Part shown: one piece after another, positions 1 through 7,952 of the stretch
Layout: each line of letters begins with the position of its first letter
Numbering within the stretch: position 1 is the first letter of the stretch
DNA from: Duganella sp. Root336D2
Lineage (GTDB): Bacteria; Pseudomonadota; Gammaproteobacteria; Burkholderiales; Burkholderiaceae_D
Length of the DNA: 64,000 bases
Direction: 5' to 3'
Assembly (NCBI RefSeq): GCF_001425005.1
Contig: NZ_LMDB01000003.1
Span: 124,264-188,263, forward strand
The notes under the pieces: generated by a model
The model's input: the letters and a program-made list of their open reading frames with translations, nothing else
The model's database searches: none
What the model was told of the DNA's origin: nothing
Position numbers and translations under genes: made by a program

Positions 1-2257
1 CCGCCGCGAGACCCTGCAGCAGTACTTCGCCGAATTCGACCTGTCGCCGGCACTGATCGAAGGCTTCGACGGCTTCCTGGCCAGCGACGCCAAGTTCACG
101 CTGGGCGTCTCGCCGCTGCACGCCGGCTTCGAACTGGATGAGGGCATAGCCTTCATCACCGAGACCGAACTGTATGCCGGCAGCGGCCGCCGCGCCGGCC
201 GCAAAAAACAGGAAGCGGTCACGCAAGTCGAATCGATGGTGCGCGACCTGTCCGAGCTCAAGATCGGCGACCCTGTGGTGCACATCAACCACGGCATCGG
301 CCGCTATATGGGCCTGGTCAGCATGGACCTGGGCGAAGGCGAAACCGAATTCCTGCACCTGGAATACGCCAAGGAGAGCAAGCTGTATGTGCCGGTGTCG
401 CAGCTGCACGTGATCTCGCGCTACTCCGGCGCCTCGCCGGACGACGCCCCGCTGCACACCCTCGGCTCCGGCCAGTGGGACAAGGCCAAGCGCAAGGCCG
501 CCGAACAGGTACGCGACACCGCCGCCGAACTGCTCAACCTGTACGCCCGCCGCGCCGCCCGCCAGGGCCACTCCTTCGAGTATTCCTCGCACGATTACGA
601 ACGCTTCGCCGACAGCTTCGGTTTCGACGAAACGCCGGACCAGGCGGCCGCGATCATGAACGTGATCAAGGACATGACCTCCGGCAAACCGATGGACCGC
701 CTGGTGTGCGGCGACGTTGGTTTCGGCAAGACCGAAGTCGCCCTGCGCGCCGCCTTCATTGCCGTCATGGGCGGCAAGCAGGTCGCCATCCTGGCGCCGA
801 CCACCCTGCTGGCCGAGCAGCACGCCCAGACCTTCGCCGACCGCTTCGCCGACTGGCCTGTGCGCCTCGCCGAAATGTCGCGCTTCCGCACCGGCAAGGA
901 AATCGCCAACGCCATCAAAGGCATGCAGGACGGCACGCTCGACATCGTGATCGGCACCCATAAACTGCTGTCGGACGACGTCAAGTTCGACCGCCTCGGC
1001 CTGGTCATCATCGATGAAGAGCACCGTTTCGGCGTGCGCCAGAAGGAAGCACTGAAGTCCCTGCGCGCCGAAGTCGACGTACTGACCCTGACAGCCACGC
1101 CGATCCCGCGTACCCTCGGCATGGCCCTGGAAGGGCTGCGCGACTTCTCCGTGATCGCCACCGCGCCGCAAAAGCGCCTGGCCATCAAGACCTTCGTGCG
1201 CAGCGAGAACGACTCCATCATCCGCGAAGCCGTACTGCGTGAGCTGAAGCGCGGCGGCCAGGTCTACTTCCTGCACAACGAAGTCGAAACGATCCAGAAC
1301 CGCCTGGCCAAGCTGACCGAAATGCTGCCGGAAGCGCGCATCGCCGTTGCCCACGGCCAGATGCACGAACGCGACCTGGAAAAAGTGATGCGCGACTTCG
1401 TGGCGCAGCGCTACAACATCCTGCTGTGCACCACGATTATCGAAACCGGTATCGACGTGCCGACCGCGAACACCATCATCATGCACCGCGCCGACAAGTT
1501 CGGCCTGGCCCAGCTGCACCAGTTGCGCGGCCGCGTCGGCCGATCGCACCACCAGGCTTACGCATACCTTCTGGTGACCGACGTGCAAGGCCTGACCAAA
1601 CAGGCGCAGCGCCGCCTCGACGCCATCCAGCAGATGGAAGAACTGGGCTCCGGCTTCTACCTCGCGATGCACGACCTGGAAATCCGCGGCGCCGGCGAAG
1701 TGCTGGGCGAAAACCAGTCCGGCGAAATGCTGGAAGTCGGTTTCCAGCTCTATACCGACATGCTGAACGAAGCCGTGCGCTCGCTGAAGGCCGGCAAAGA
1801 ACCCGACCTGGCGGCCCCACTGGCCACCACCACCGAAATCAACCTGCATACGCCTGCCCTGCTACCCGCGGACTTCTGCGGCGATGTGCACGAACGCCTG
1901 TCGATCTACAAACGCCTGGCCAATTGCGAAACCCAGAACGCAATCGACGACCTGCAAGAGGAGCTGATCGACCGCTTCGGCAAACTGCCCGACCCTGCCA
2001 AGGCGCTGGTGGAGACCCACCGCCTGCGCATCGCCGCCAAGACCGTCGGCATCATCAAGATCGATGCCCACTCGGAAGCGGTCAACCTGCAATTCATGCC
2101 GCAGCCGCCGATCGACCCGATGCGCATCATCCACCTGATCCAGAACCAGCGCCACATCAAGCTGAACGGACAGGACAAGCTCAAGATCACAGCGAATATG
2201 CCTGACCTGGCGGCCCGCGTGAACCAGATCAAGACCGCCATCAAACAACTGACATGA
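1..2257 (+). CDS. mfd: Transcription-repair coupling factor Mfd (5' end outside window)
   Basis: This is the C-terminal 751 residues of Mfd, the ATP-dependent translocase that removes RNA polymerase stalled at DNA lesions and recruits UvrA. The frame is open from base 2, so the N-terminal UvrB-homology part is missing only because the window starts here. Visible in order are the CarD-like polymerase-binding module (VVHINHGIGRYMG, near fragment residue 90), Walker A GDVGFGKTE (near 237), the DEEH box DEEHRFG (near 339), TATPIPRT, the helicase motif QLRGRVGRS (near 506) and a C-terminal TRCF region. The stop codon overlaps the serB start as ATGA, so the two genes are probably translationally coupled. 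Confidence 0.97.
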   Translation, partial: RRETLQQYFAEFDLSPALIEGFDGFLASDAKFTLGVSPLHAGFELDEGIAFITETELYAGSGRRAGRKKQEAVTQVESMVRDLSELKIGDPVVHINHGIGRYMGLVSMDLGEGETEFLHLEYAKESKLYVPVSQLHVISRYSGASPDDAPLHTLGSGQWDKAKRKAAEQVRDTAAELLNLYARRAARQGHSFEYSSHDYERFADSFGFDETPDQAAAIMNVIKDMTSGKPMDRLVCGDVGFGKTEVALRAAFIAVMGGKQVAILAPTTLLAEQHAQTFADRFADWPVRLAEMSRFRTGKEIANAIKGMQDGTLDIVIGTHKLLSDDVKFDRLGLVIIDEEHRFGVRQKEALKSLRAEVDVLTLTATPIPRTLGMALEGLRDFSVIATAPQKRLAIKTFVRSENDSIIREAVLRELKRGGQVYFLHNEVETIQNRLAKLTEMLPEARIAVAHGQMHERDLEKVMRDFVAQRYNILLCTTIIETGIDVPTANTIIMHRADKFGLAQLHQLRGRVGRSHHQAYAYLLVTDVQGLTKQAQRRLDAIQQMEELGSGFYLAMHDLEIRGAGEVLGENQSGEMLEVGFQLYTDMLNEAVRSLKAGKEPDLAAPLATTTEINLHTPALLPADFCGDVHERLSIYKRLANCETQNAIDDLQEELIDRFGKLPDPAKALVETHRLRIAAKTVGIIKIDAHSEAVNLQFMPQPPIDPMRIIHLIQNQRHIKLNGQDKLKITANMPDLAARVNQIKTAIKQLT

Positions 2258-3117
2258 ACAACGACATGACCATGAACCTTGTGCTGCAAGGCGTCGGCGA
2301 ATGCACCGCCCGCCTGCAGCGCATCGCCGCCCTGACCGCACCCAAGAACGTGGTGGCCATATCCGGCAACGCCCTGCGCTGCGAAGGAATCAGCTTCACC
2401 CCGGCCCTGCGCCAGACCATCGAAATCGCGGCCCAGGCAGCCCAGCTCGATGCCACCTACATGATGGGCCTGCGCCGACTGGACGAATTCAAGCTGGTAG
2501 CGATGGACATGGATTCGACCCTGATCACCATCGAATGCATCGACGAAATCGCCGACATGCAGGGCCTGAAGCCGCAAGTCGCCGAGATCACCGAAGCCGC
2601 CATGCGCGGCGAGCTCGATTTCTCCGAAAGCCTGAAACGCCGCGTGGCGCTGCTGGAAGGCCTGGACGCATCCGCCCTGGAACGCGTCTACGAAGAACGC
2701 CTGCGCCTGTCGATGGGCGCCGAAGACATGCTGAGAGCCGTACAAGCCGCCGGCCTGAAAACCCTGCTGGTATCGGGCGGCTTCACCTTCTTCACCGAAC
2801 GCCTGAAAGCCCGCCTTGGCCTCGACTTCACCCGCGCCAACGAACTGGAAATCGTTGACGGCAAACTGACCGGCAAGGTAATCGGCGAGATCGTCGACGC
2901 CACCGTCAAGCGCAGCACCGTCGAACACGTATGCGCCGCCATCGGCATCCTGCCCGAGCAAGCGATCGTCATGGGCGACGGCGCCAACGACCTGAAGATG
3001 ATGAGCATCTCCGGCATGTCGGTCGCCTTCCGCGCGAAACCGGTCGTGCGCGAACAAGCCAACGTCGCCCTCAACTACGTCGGCCTGGACGGCATCCTCA
3101 ACCTCCTAGCGCATTAA
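2254..3117 (+). CDS. serB: Phosphoserine phosphatase
   Basis: SerB hydrolyses O-phosphoserine, the last step of serine biosynthesis. It is a cytoplasmic HAD-superfamily enzyme. The 287-residue product has HAD motif I DMDST at 85-89 (first Asp is the nucleophile), motif II SGG at 174-176 and motif III/IV GDGANDLKM at 241-249. The N-terminal 80 residues form the short regulatory region usual in proteobacterial SerB. The start lies in the ATGA overlap with mfd; an alternative in-frame ATG lies six codons downstream. Length and motifs are complete. Confidence 0.97.
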   Translation: MNNDMTMNLVLQGVGECTARLQRIAALTAPKNVVAISGNALRCEGISFTPALRQTIEIAAQAAQLDATYMMGLRRLDEFKLVAMDMDSTLITIECIDEIADMQGLKPQVAEITEAAMRGELDFSESLKRRVALLEGLDASALERVYEERLRLSMGAEDMLRAVQAAGLKTLLVSGGFTFFTERLKARLGLDFTRANELEIVDGKLTGKVIGEIVDATVKRSTVEHVCAAIGILPEQAIVMGDGANDLKMMSISGMSVAFRAKPVVREQANVALNYVGLDGILNLLAH

Positions 3118-3149
3118 AAGTCGGGGTCAGGTCCGGCAATCGGACATTT
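3118..3149 (+). repeat. Half copy of the 35-bp-arm intergenic palindrome
   Basis: These 32 bases directly after the serB stop are identical to the first 32 bases of the left arm of the full palindrome at 61366-61438. The matching right arm is absent here, so this is a truncated copy. It abuts the aph-like pseudogene and may mark a past recombination or insertion edge. Confidence 0.85.
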
Positions 3150-3156
3150 TCGGCGA

Positions 3157-3420
3157 TCAGAACAGTTCATCCAGCAGTGAAACTGGAGCTTTCTTCGGTC
3201 CAGCTTATGGACACCGTACTGGACCAGGAATCGCTCCTGAAGTGATGCGCCAAACTCGCCGAGGCAATTCCAGGCTATCGCCAGGTCCTGGTAGCGATCA
3301 GCAATGTCGACTCGCCCGGCATCGCGTCTTGGCGAATACTGCAATCGGAATCGAGGTTCGGCACTTCAATCGGGACCCCGGCGGGAAAGAAGGATGAGTA
3401 AAAACTCGATCTCCGGTTCG
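3157..3420 (-). pseudogene. Broken aminoglycoside 3'-phosphotransferase, C-terminal remnant
   Basis: Read on the minus strand, about 3344 to 3178 encodes GRVDIADRYQDLAIAWNCLG... and then ...LDRRKLQFH, which closely resembles the C-terminal lobe of APH(3')-I kinases that phosphorylate kanamycin-type drugs. Just downstream, in another frame, 3177-3157 reads LLDELF followed by TGA, the usual APH(3') tail, so a one-base shift separates the two. Upstream a weak DRVFTHPSF resembles the family VTHGDFS motif in yet another frame, and the catalytic HGD is not intact. The N-terminal half is missing. The gene is non-functional. The limits above 3344 are approximate. Confidence 0.75.
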
Positions 3421-3509
3421 CGACGTTGTGTAGAGCCAAGTTGTTGGTCTCTTCGAGCAGCGCCTACCGCTGATGAGGGAATTCCTGCGGTCCTCATATC
3501 ACATCCCGC

Positions 3510-4049
3510 TTAATTCGAACTTCGTTGAAAAATAAGGTCGCCAGGCGCGAAGCTATAAAGAGGGCATGCCGGAAGCTCTGACCCAATGTACCCGCAGCGA
3601 CGCAGGAGTGCCTGCGAACGATCATTTTCCGGGGTAGTCGTGGCCCAGAACTCTGTGACTGCAAAGCCTCGCTCCAGTTCTTCGTGAAGCCATAATAATC
3701 CTGTCGCGGCGTGTCCACGGCCCCAATATTGAGGCCCAAAAAGGAACGCAACTTCGGCTAATTGGTGATGTACCGTCGCTTCAAGGCGCCCAAGCATCGA
3801 CCCGGCTTCGTCGCGCACAAGATAGTTAAGCCAAAGCTCTCCCTTAACATCCTCGCCAGGTCCCGCAATTGCACGCTCCAGTCCGAGCTTGAACTCCGAA
3901 AGGCTTGGTGGCTTCTCTTCGATGTGCAGATAGACGGCAGGATGGAGCAGGACTCCGGCCAGCTCGTCGAGATGTGAAGCCAGCAGGTTTTCGAAGTGCA
4001 AGTTTAGTGGCATGGACATTGATAGGTCTGGAAACGGACTTGCCTTCAT
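3510..4049 (-). CDS. GNAT-family N-acetyltransferase
   Basis: This is a 179-residue cytoplasmic protein of the GNAT fold (RimJ/RimL-like side), expected to transfer acetyl from acetyl-CoA to an amine. The acetyl-CoA pyrophosphate loop is visible as YWGRGHAATG followed by an amphipathic helix (LLWLHEELE) and a TTPEN-Q-LLRRCGY segment typical of the C-terminal beta-bulge region. The substrate cannot be read from sequence. The start at 4049 is uncertain, as in-frame ATGs at 4019 and 4013 are also possible. Base composition is less GC-rich than the flanking genes. Together with the adjacent aph remnant this suggests a small acquired patch between serB and the CoA-transferase gene. Confidence 0.8.
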   Translation of the reverse strand: MKASPFPDLSMSMPLNLHFENLLASHLDELAGVLLHPAVYLHIEEKPPSLSEFKLGLERAIAGPGEDVKGELWLNYLVRDEAGSMLGRLEATVHHQLAEVAFLFGPQYWGRGHAATGLLWLHEELERGFAVTEFWATTTPENDRSQALLRRCGYIGSELPACPLYSFAPGDLIFQRSSN

Positions 4050-4180
4050 CTGGCCTGCTTAATCGAGCTTCAAGTCGAAGGCTTCCGGCAATCCTTCGCC
4101 TGCGCAGCTCCAAAAGCCAAAGACATCATTGCGCTAGCACGCATTTTTCTGATCAAGATTTTGGGCTTGACGGCTAAAGC

Positions 4181-5374
4181 TCAGGCCACAATGCCGCGTT
4201 CGCGCAGAGCAGAGATTTCGGCCGCACTGACGCCCAGCAATGACAAAACGCTGTCAGTGTGCTCGCCCAGCGTCGGCCCTTGCCAACGCACTTCACCTGG
4301 CGTCTCCGATAGCTTCGGTACGATACCCGGCATCTTCACGTGCACCCCATCCGGCAGCTCCGTGTCCAGCAACATGTCGCGCGCCTGATAATGCGGGTCT
4401 GCGACGATATCCTTGACCGAGTAGATCCGGCCCGCCGGCACCTCGGCGCGCTCCAGCACCGCCAGCACTTCGTCAATGGTATGCGCGGAAGTCCAACCGG
4501 CGATTGCGGCGTCGATCAGCTTTTCCTGTGCCGCGCGGCCGTCGTTCTGTGCGAACTGCGGGTCATCCGCCATGTCGGCGCGGCCGATTGCATGCATCAG
4601 GCGCTTGTAAATCGGATTGCTATTGCCTGCAATGACCACATAAGAGCCATCGCGCGTCGGATAGGTGTTGGAAGGAGCAATGCCCGGCAGCGCACCGCCG
4701 CTACGTTCGCGCACATGGCCCAGCAGGTCATACTCCGGCACCAGCGATTCCATCAGGTTGAACACGCTCTCGACCAGCGACACATCAACCACCTGGCCAT
4801 CGCCATGGCCCATCTTCACACGCAACACCGACATCAGCGCGCCCATCACAGCATGCAAGGAGGCCAGCGAATCGCCAAGGCTCACGCCAACGCGTGCCGG
4901 CACGCCGCCCGCCTCACCCGTGGTGTAGCGAATCCCGCCCATTGCCTCGCCAATCGCGCCGAAGCCCGGACGGTCTTTATACGGGCCGGTCTGGCCGTAG
5001 CCGGAAATACGCACCATGGTCAGCCTGGGATTCAAGGCGTGCAGCAAGTCCCAGCCCAGGCCCAGCTTCTCCAGCGCGCCCGGCTTCATATTCTCGATCA
5101 GCACATCGGCATCCGCGCACAGCTGCTTGACCAGGTCGATGCCCTCCGGCGCCTTCAGGTTGATGGAGATGGACTTCTTGTTACGCGACTGCAGGTACCA
5201 CCAGAGCGAGGTCCCCTTGTGCAGCTTGCGCCATTTGCGGATCGGGTCGCCCTCGCCCGGCGCTTCAACCTTGATGACTTCCGCCCCGAACTCCGCCATC
5301 AGCCGCGCTGCGAACGGCGCAGCGATCAGCGTCCCGATTTCGATAACTTTAATTCCCTGCAGCGGACCCGCCAT
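4181..5374 (-). CDS. Family III CoA-transferase (CaiB/BaiF)
   Basis: The product moves CoA between an acyl-CoA donor and a carboxylic acid through an enzyme-bound aspartyl intermediate. The 397 residues match the family length. Visible are the N-terminal GIKVIEIGTLIAAPFAARLMAEFGAEVIKVE signature region, the ISGYGQTGPYKDRPGF segment and the likely nucleophile Asp168 in SLGDSLASLHA. I chose the ATG at 5374 because GAGGAG lies eight bases upstream; a GTG three codons earlier (5383) also exists but leaves almost no spacing. The substrate is unknown; formyl-CoA:oxalate, succinyl-CoA-dependent and carnitine-type members all look alike at this level. It is divergent from the Gfa-type gene at 5443. 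Confidence 0.9.
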   Translation of the reverse strand: MAGPLQGIKVIEIGTLIAAPFAARLMAEFGAEVIKVEAPGEGDPIRKWRKLHKGTSLWWYLQSRNKKSISINLKAPEGIDLVKQLCADADVLIENMKPGALEKLGLGWDLLHALNPRLTMVRISGYGQTGPYKDRPGFGAIGEAMGGIRYTTGEAGGVPARVGVSLGDSLASLHAVMGALMSVLRVKMGHGDGQVVDVSLVESVFNLMESLVPEYDLLGHVRERSGGALPGIAPSNTYPTRDGSYVVIAGNSNPIYKRLMHAIGRADMADDPQFAQNDGRAAQEKLIDAAIAGWTSAHTIDEVLAVLERAEVPAGRIYSVKDIVADPHYQARDMLLDTELPDGVHVKMPGIVPKLSETPGEVRWQGPTLGEHTDSVLSLLGVSAAEISALRERGIVA

Positions 5375-5442
5375 TTCGCACACTCCTCTTGCAATTACAT
5401 TATCATTAGCGCCAAACCAATCATTCTAACCGGAGGCGAAAA

Positions 5443-5790
5443 ATGCTGTACAAGGGAAGCTGCCATTGCGGCAATGTGAAGTTTGAAGCAGAAGGCAATA
5501 TCGAAGGCCTGGTAGCCTGCAACTGTTCCATCTGCCAGCGCAAGGGCGCGTTGATGTGGTTCATACCGCGCACCAGCCTGAAATTGCTGACGCCGGAAGA
5601 AGACCAGGCAACCTATGTTTTCAACAAGCACGTCATCAAGCACCGCTTCTGCCCGAAGTGCGGCATCCACACCTATGGCGAGGGAATTGCCCCTGGCGGC
5701 GGACTTATGGCAGCAGTCAATGCCAACGTGCTGGAAGACATTGAACTGGGCGCTTACCCTGTCACGCATTACGACGGACGCAAACTGTAA
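5443..5790 (+). CDS. GFA-family zinc protein (formaldehyde-activating-enzyme-like)
   Basis: This 115-residue cytoplasmic protein belongs to the GFA/CENP-V fold, named after the enzyme thought to help glutathione capture formaldehyde. The cysteine layout is characteristic: C7-H-C9 (SCHCG), C26-N-C28-x2-C31 (CNCSICQRKG) and C70-x2-C73 (CPKCG), enough to bind two zinc ions. Many family members have no proven activity, so the glutathione role is inferred. A ribosome site (CCGGAGG) precedes the ATG. The next gene starts 10 bases after the stop, so the two are probably co-transcribed. Confidence 0.9.
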   Translation: MLYKGSCHCGNVKFEAEGNIEGLVACNCSICQRKGALMWFIPRTSLKLLTPEEDQATYVFNKHVIKHRFCPKCGIHTYGEGIAPGGGLMAAVNANVLEDIELGAYPVTHYDGRKL

Positions 5791-5799
5791 GGAACCAAT

Positions 5800-6162
5800 A
5801 TGGCACAAGAACTCGTGTTCGACGAACAGACCCGCTCCGCCAAGGACTGGGCGTTCTGGCTGTACCTCGGCCACGGCCTGAGCGTATTCTTCACGCTCGG
5901 CGCCGCGTCCTTTATTCCCCTGATCCTGAATTACATCAAACGCGATGACAGCGCCGGTACCTTCGTCCACAGCCACCATGGATGGATGATCCGCTCGTTC
6001 TGGTGGTACCTGGTGTGGATGGCCATTGGCTGGCTGCTGTTCATCACCATTTTCGGCATGCTGTTCGCCCTGATGGTCTGGGGCGGCGCATGGCTGTGGA
6101 AAATCTACCGCCTGATTCGCGGCATCTCTGCCCTCAATAACAACGCCCCGGTCGGCAATTAA
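5800..6162 (+). CDS. Small three-helix membrane protein, DUF4870-like
   Basis: This is a 120-residue inner-membrane protein with hydrophobic stretches around residues 21-46, 66-82 and 84-105. The first helix is followed by NYIKRDDSAGTFVHSHHGWMIRSFWW, a pattern seen in DUF4870 and related proteins, where a K/R-rich loop separates the first helix from a helical pair. No catalytic motif is visible and I cannot assign a function. It starts 10 bases behind the Gfa-type gene and is likely its operon partner. Its stop is one base from the convergent cytochrome gene. Confidence 0.8.
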   Translation: MAQELVFDEQTRSAKDWAFWLYLGHGLSVFFTLGAASFIPLILNYIKRDDSAGTFVHSHHGWMIRSFWWYLVWMAIGWLLFITIFGMLFALMVWGGAWLWKIYRLIRGISALNNNAPVGN

Positions 6163-6163
6163 T

Positions 6164-7537
6164 TCATAACGTGCGCAGGAAGGCCACCAGGTCGGCCTTT
6201 TCTGCCGCAGTCAGTTTCGTCTCGAGGATCAGGTTGAAGAATTCGACCGTATCCTCGAGCGTCAGCAACCGCCCGTCATGCAGGTAAGGCGGCGATTCCT
6301 TGATGCCCCTTAGCGGGAAAGTCTTGATCGGGCCATCGCCCACCATCATTGCGCCCTTCGCTTCATGCTGTTTGAAGAATCGCTCCGTGTGCAAGTTATG
6401 CATCATGTTGTCGCTGAAATGCGGCGGTGTGTGGCACGTCACGCACTGGGCCTTGCCGAAAAAGAGCGCCTGGCCGCGCAACTCTTGTTCATTGGCCTTG
6501 CGCGGATCGAGCTTGCCGGTGACGCCCAGTTTTGGCGCGGGCGGGAAGTCGAGCAGTTCCTGGAATTCGGCCATGAAGTGCACCTGGCTGCCCCGTTCCA
6601 ATACGTTGACGCCCTTCTTGGTCGCGATCACCGGGTCGCCGTCAAAATACGCCGCACGCTGTTCGAACTCCGTGAAATCCTCCACCGATTTCAGCGCGCG
6701 CTGCGAACCGAACAGCCGCTGCAGGTTGACACCACGCAGAGATGGGGTATCAATGCGGTGGCGGAATGCCTGCGGCCGCGCATCGCCTGCCAGGTGGGTT
6801 GAAGCGTTGGTGTGTCCATTCGCGTGGCAGTCAAAGCAGGTGACGCCGCGGCTTGGCCGTTCCGAGCGGCGGTCTTCGGACTGGTTGAATTGTTGCTGCG
6901 GAAATGGCGTCAGCAGCAGGCGCAAGCCCTCAAGCTGCTTGGGATTCAGGATGCCGTTGAACATCTGGTGGAAGTTATCGATGGTCAGCAGCTTGCCCTT
7001 CGAGACGTCGCCCAGGTCCGGGCGCGTGGTCAGGAACATCGGGGCGGGAAATTCCGGCAGCAGGTGATCGGGGAAGTCGAACGCCAGGTCGAAGCGATTG
7101 AGGTCGCGCTGTTCCTGCTTCTTGATTTCGTCAATGTGGAACTGCGGGAACAGCATGCCGCCTTCCGGATGATTCGGATGCGGCAACGGCAGGAAGCCCT
7201 GCGGATACAGGCTTTTCTCGCGGATTTCGTCCGGGCTCATGGCGCCCAGTTTGTCCCAGGTGGCACCGCGCGGCAGTTTGACCCGGATGCCCTCCTGGAC
7301 CGGTTTGCCGCGGAACATGGTGACCCCGTTCGCAGGCCGGTTCGACAAGTCATAGCGGGTTTCAAGGAAAGCCGCCTGCTCACGCAGCAAGCCCGCCCGC
7401 GCCGCCTTCATCCGCTCAAATGTGGTCTGAAAATCTTCCTTCGCCACCACGGGCATATAGCTGGATGGTGGTGCCGCGGAAATCAAACAAGTAGCGCCAC
7501 ACAGCACGGCGCCTGCTGCAATCTTAAGAATTTGCAT
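6164..7537 (-). CDS. Periplasmic di-heme cytochrome c, peroxidase/MauG-like
   Basis: The 457-residue protein has a signal peptide (residues 1-21, ending ISAAP) and two heme c attachment sites, CFDCH at 234-238 and CVTCH at 365-369, each in one half of the protein. That layout belongs to the bacterial cytochrome c peroxidase/MauG superfamily. Segments such as TPSLRGV (264-270) and, near the C terminus, FPLRGIKESPPYLHDGRLLTLEDTVEFFN are typical of the family. It would act in the periplasm on peroxide or another small substrate. The N-terminal 200 residues are longer than in classical CcpA enzymes, so the exact reaction is open. It is monocistronic and convergent with the upstream pair. Confidence 0.88.
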   Translation of the reverse strand: MQILKIAAGAVLCGATCLISAAPPSSYMPVVAKEDFQTTFERMKAARAGLLREQAAFLETRYDLSNRPANGVTMFRGKPVQEGIRVKLPRGATWDKLGAMSPDEIREKSLYPQGFLPLPHPNHPEGGMLFPQFHIDEIKKQEQRDLNRFDLAFDFPDHLLPEFPAPMFLTTRPDLGDVSKGKLLTIDNFHQMFNGILNPKQLEGLRLLLTPFPQQQFNQSEDRRSERPSRGVTCFDCHANGHTNASTHLAGDARPQAFRHRIDTPSLRGVNLQRLFGSQRALKSVEDFTEFEQRAAYFDGDPVIATKKGVNVLERGSQVHFMAEFQELLDFPPAPKLGVTGKLDPRKANEQELRGQALFFGKAQCVTCHTPPHFSDNMMHNLHTERFFKQHEAKGAMMVGDGPIKTFPLRGIKESPPYLHDGRLLTLEDTVEFFNLILETKLTAAEKADLVAFLRTL

Positions 7538-7637
7538 GACGGTCTCCCCTCGCTTGATGTCCGACCAATTTAAGCAAGTAGGGAGACTCGATCAATACGC
7601 GCACGCCATTGTATTGATCTATCGCATAGATAGCTAA

Positions 7638-7950
7638 CTAGCGGTTCGCGAGGAACGCTGCGACCTTGCGCACCTCTTCGACCAGTGATGGTGAATTTTC
7701 ATGAGTCCAGCTATCGTCGCACCAGTCGCAGTTGTTCCACAGATCTCCCATCCAGCCTACTGCAATATCAGGCAAATTTTCAGGCTTTTGTCTTACCCGA
7801 AAGGTCGCCATAGAAATCCCAGATGTCAGGATGTGCCTCGCCGAGCTCATCGTTTGCAAGTTCCGCGACTACCGGGAGCTCGCCCAAGTCTCCCACGTCA
7901 CACCAGAACTCGACAGCAATTCGATTCAGCTCCTGGCGCCAATCGACCAT
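7638..7950 (-). pseudogene. Small hypothetical gene, apparently frameshifted
   Basis: A reading frame opens at 7950, two bases after the stop of the upstream aminotransferase-fold gene, and runs 56 codons (MVDWRQELNRIAVEFWCDVG...) to a TGA at 7780. The +1 frame overlaps it and continues to 7638 with an equally protein-like sequence (...NLPDIAVGWMGDLWNNCDWCDDSWTHENSPSLVEEVRKVAAFLANR). Joined, they give an acidic, Trp-rich protein of about 104 residues. I see no known domain. It could be a decayed gene, an assembly error or two overlapping genes. The position suggests coupling to the upstream gene. Confidence 0.5.
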
Positions 7951-7952
7951 AC

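Noticed and set aside
4050-4180. Possible integron attC beside the GNAT gene
   Set aside because: I looked for an imperfect palindrome with R'/R'' core sites and found none, so the gene was not called a cassette.
7780-7860. Programmed +1 frameshift in the small gene behind metC
   Set aside because: No recognised slippery site or stimulatory structure; simple decay or error is the simpler view.
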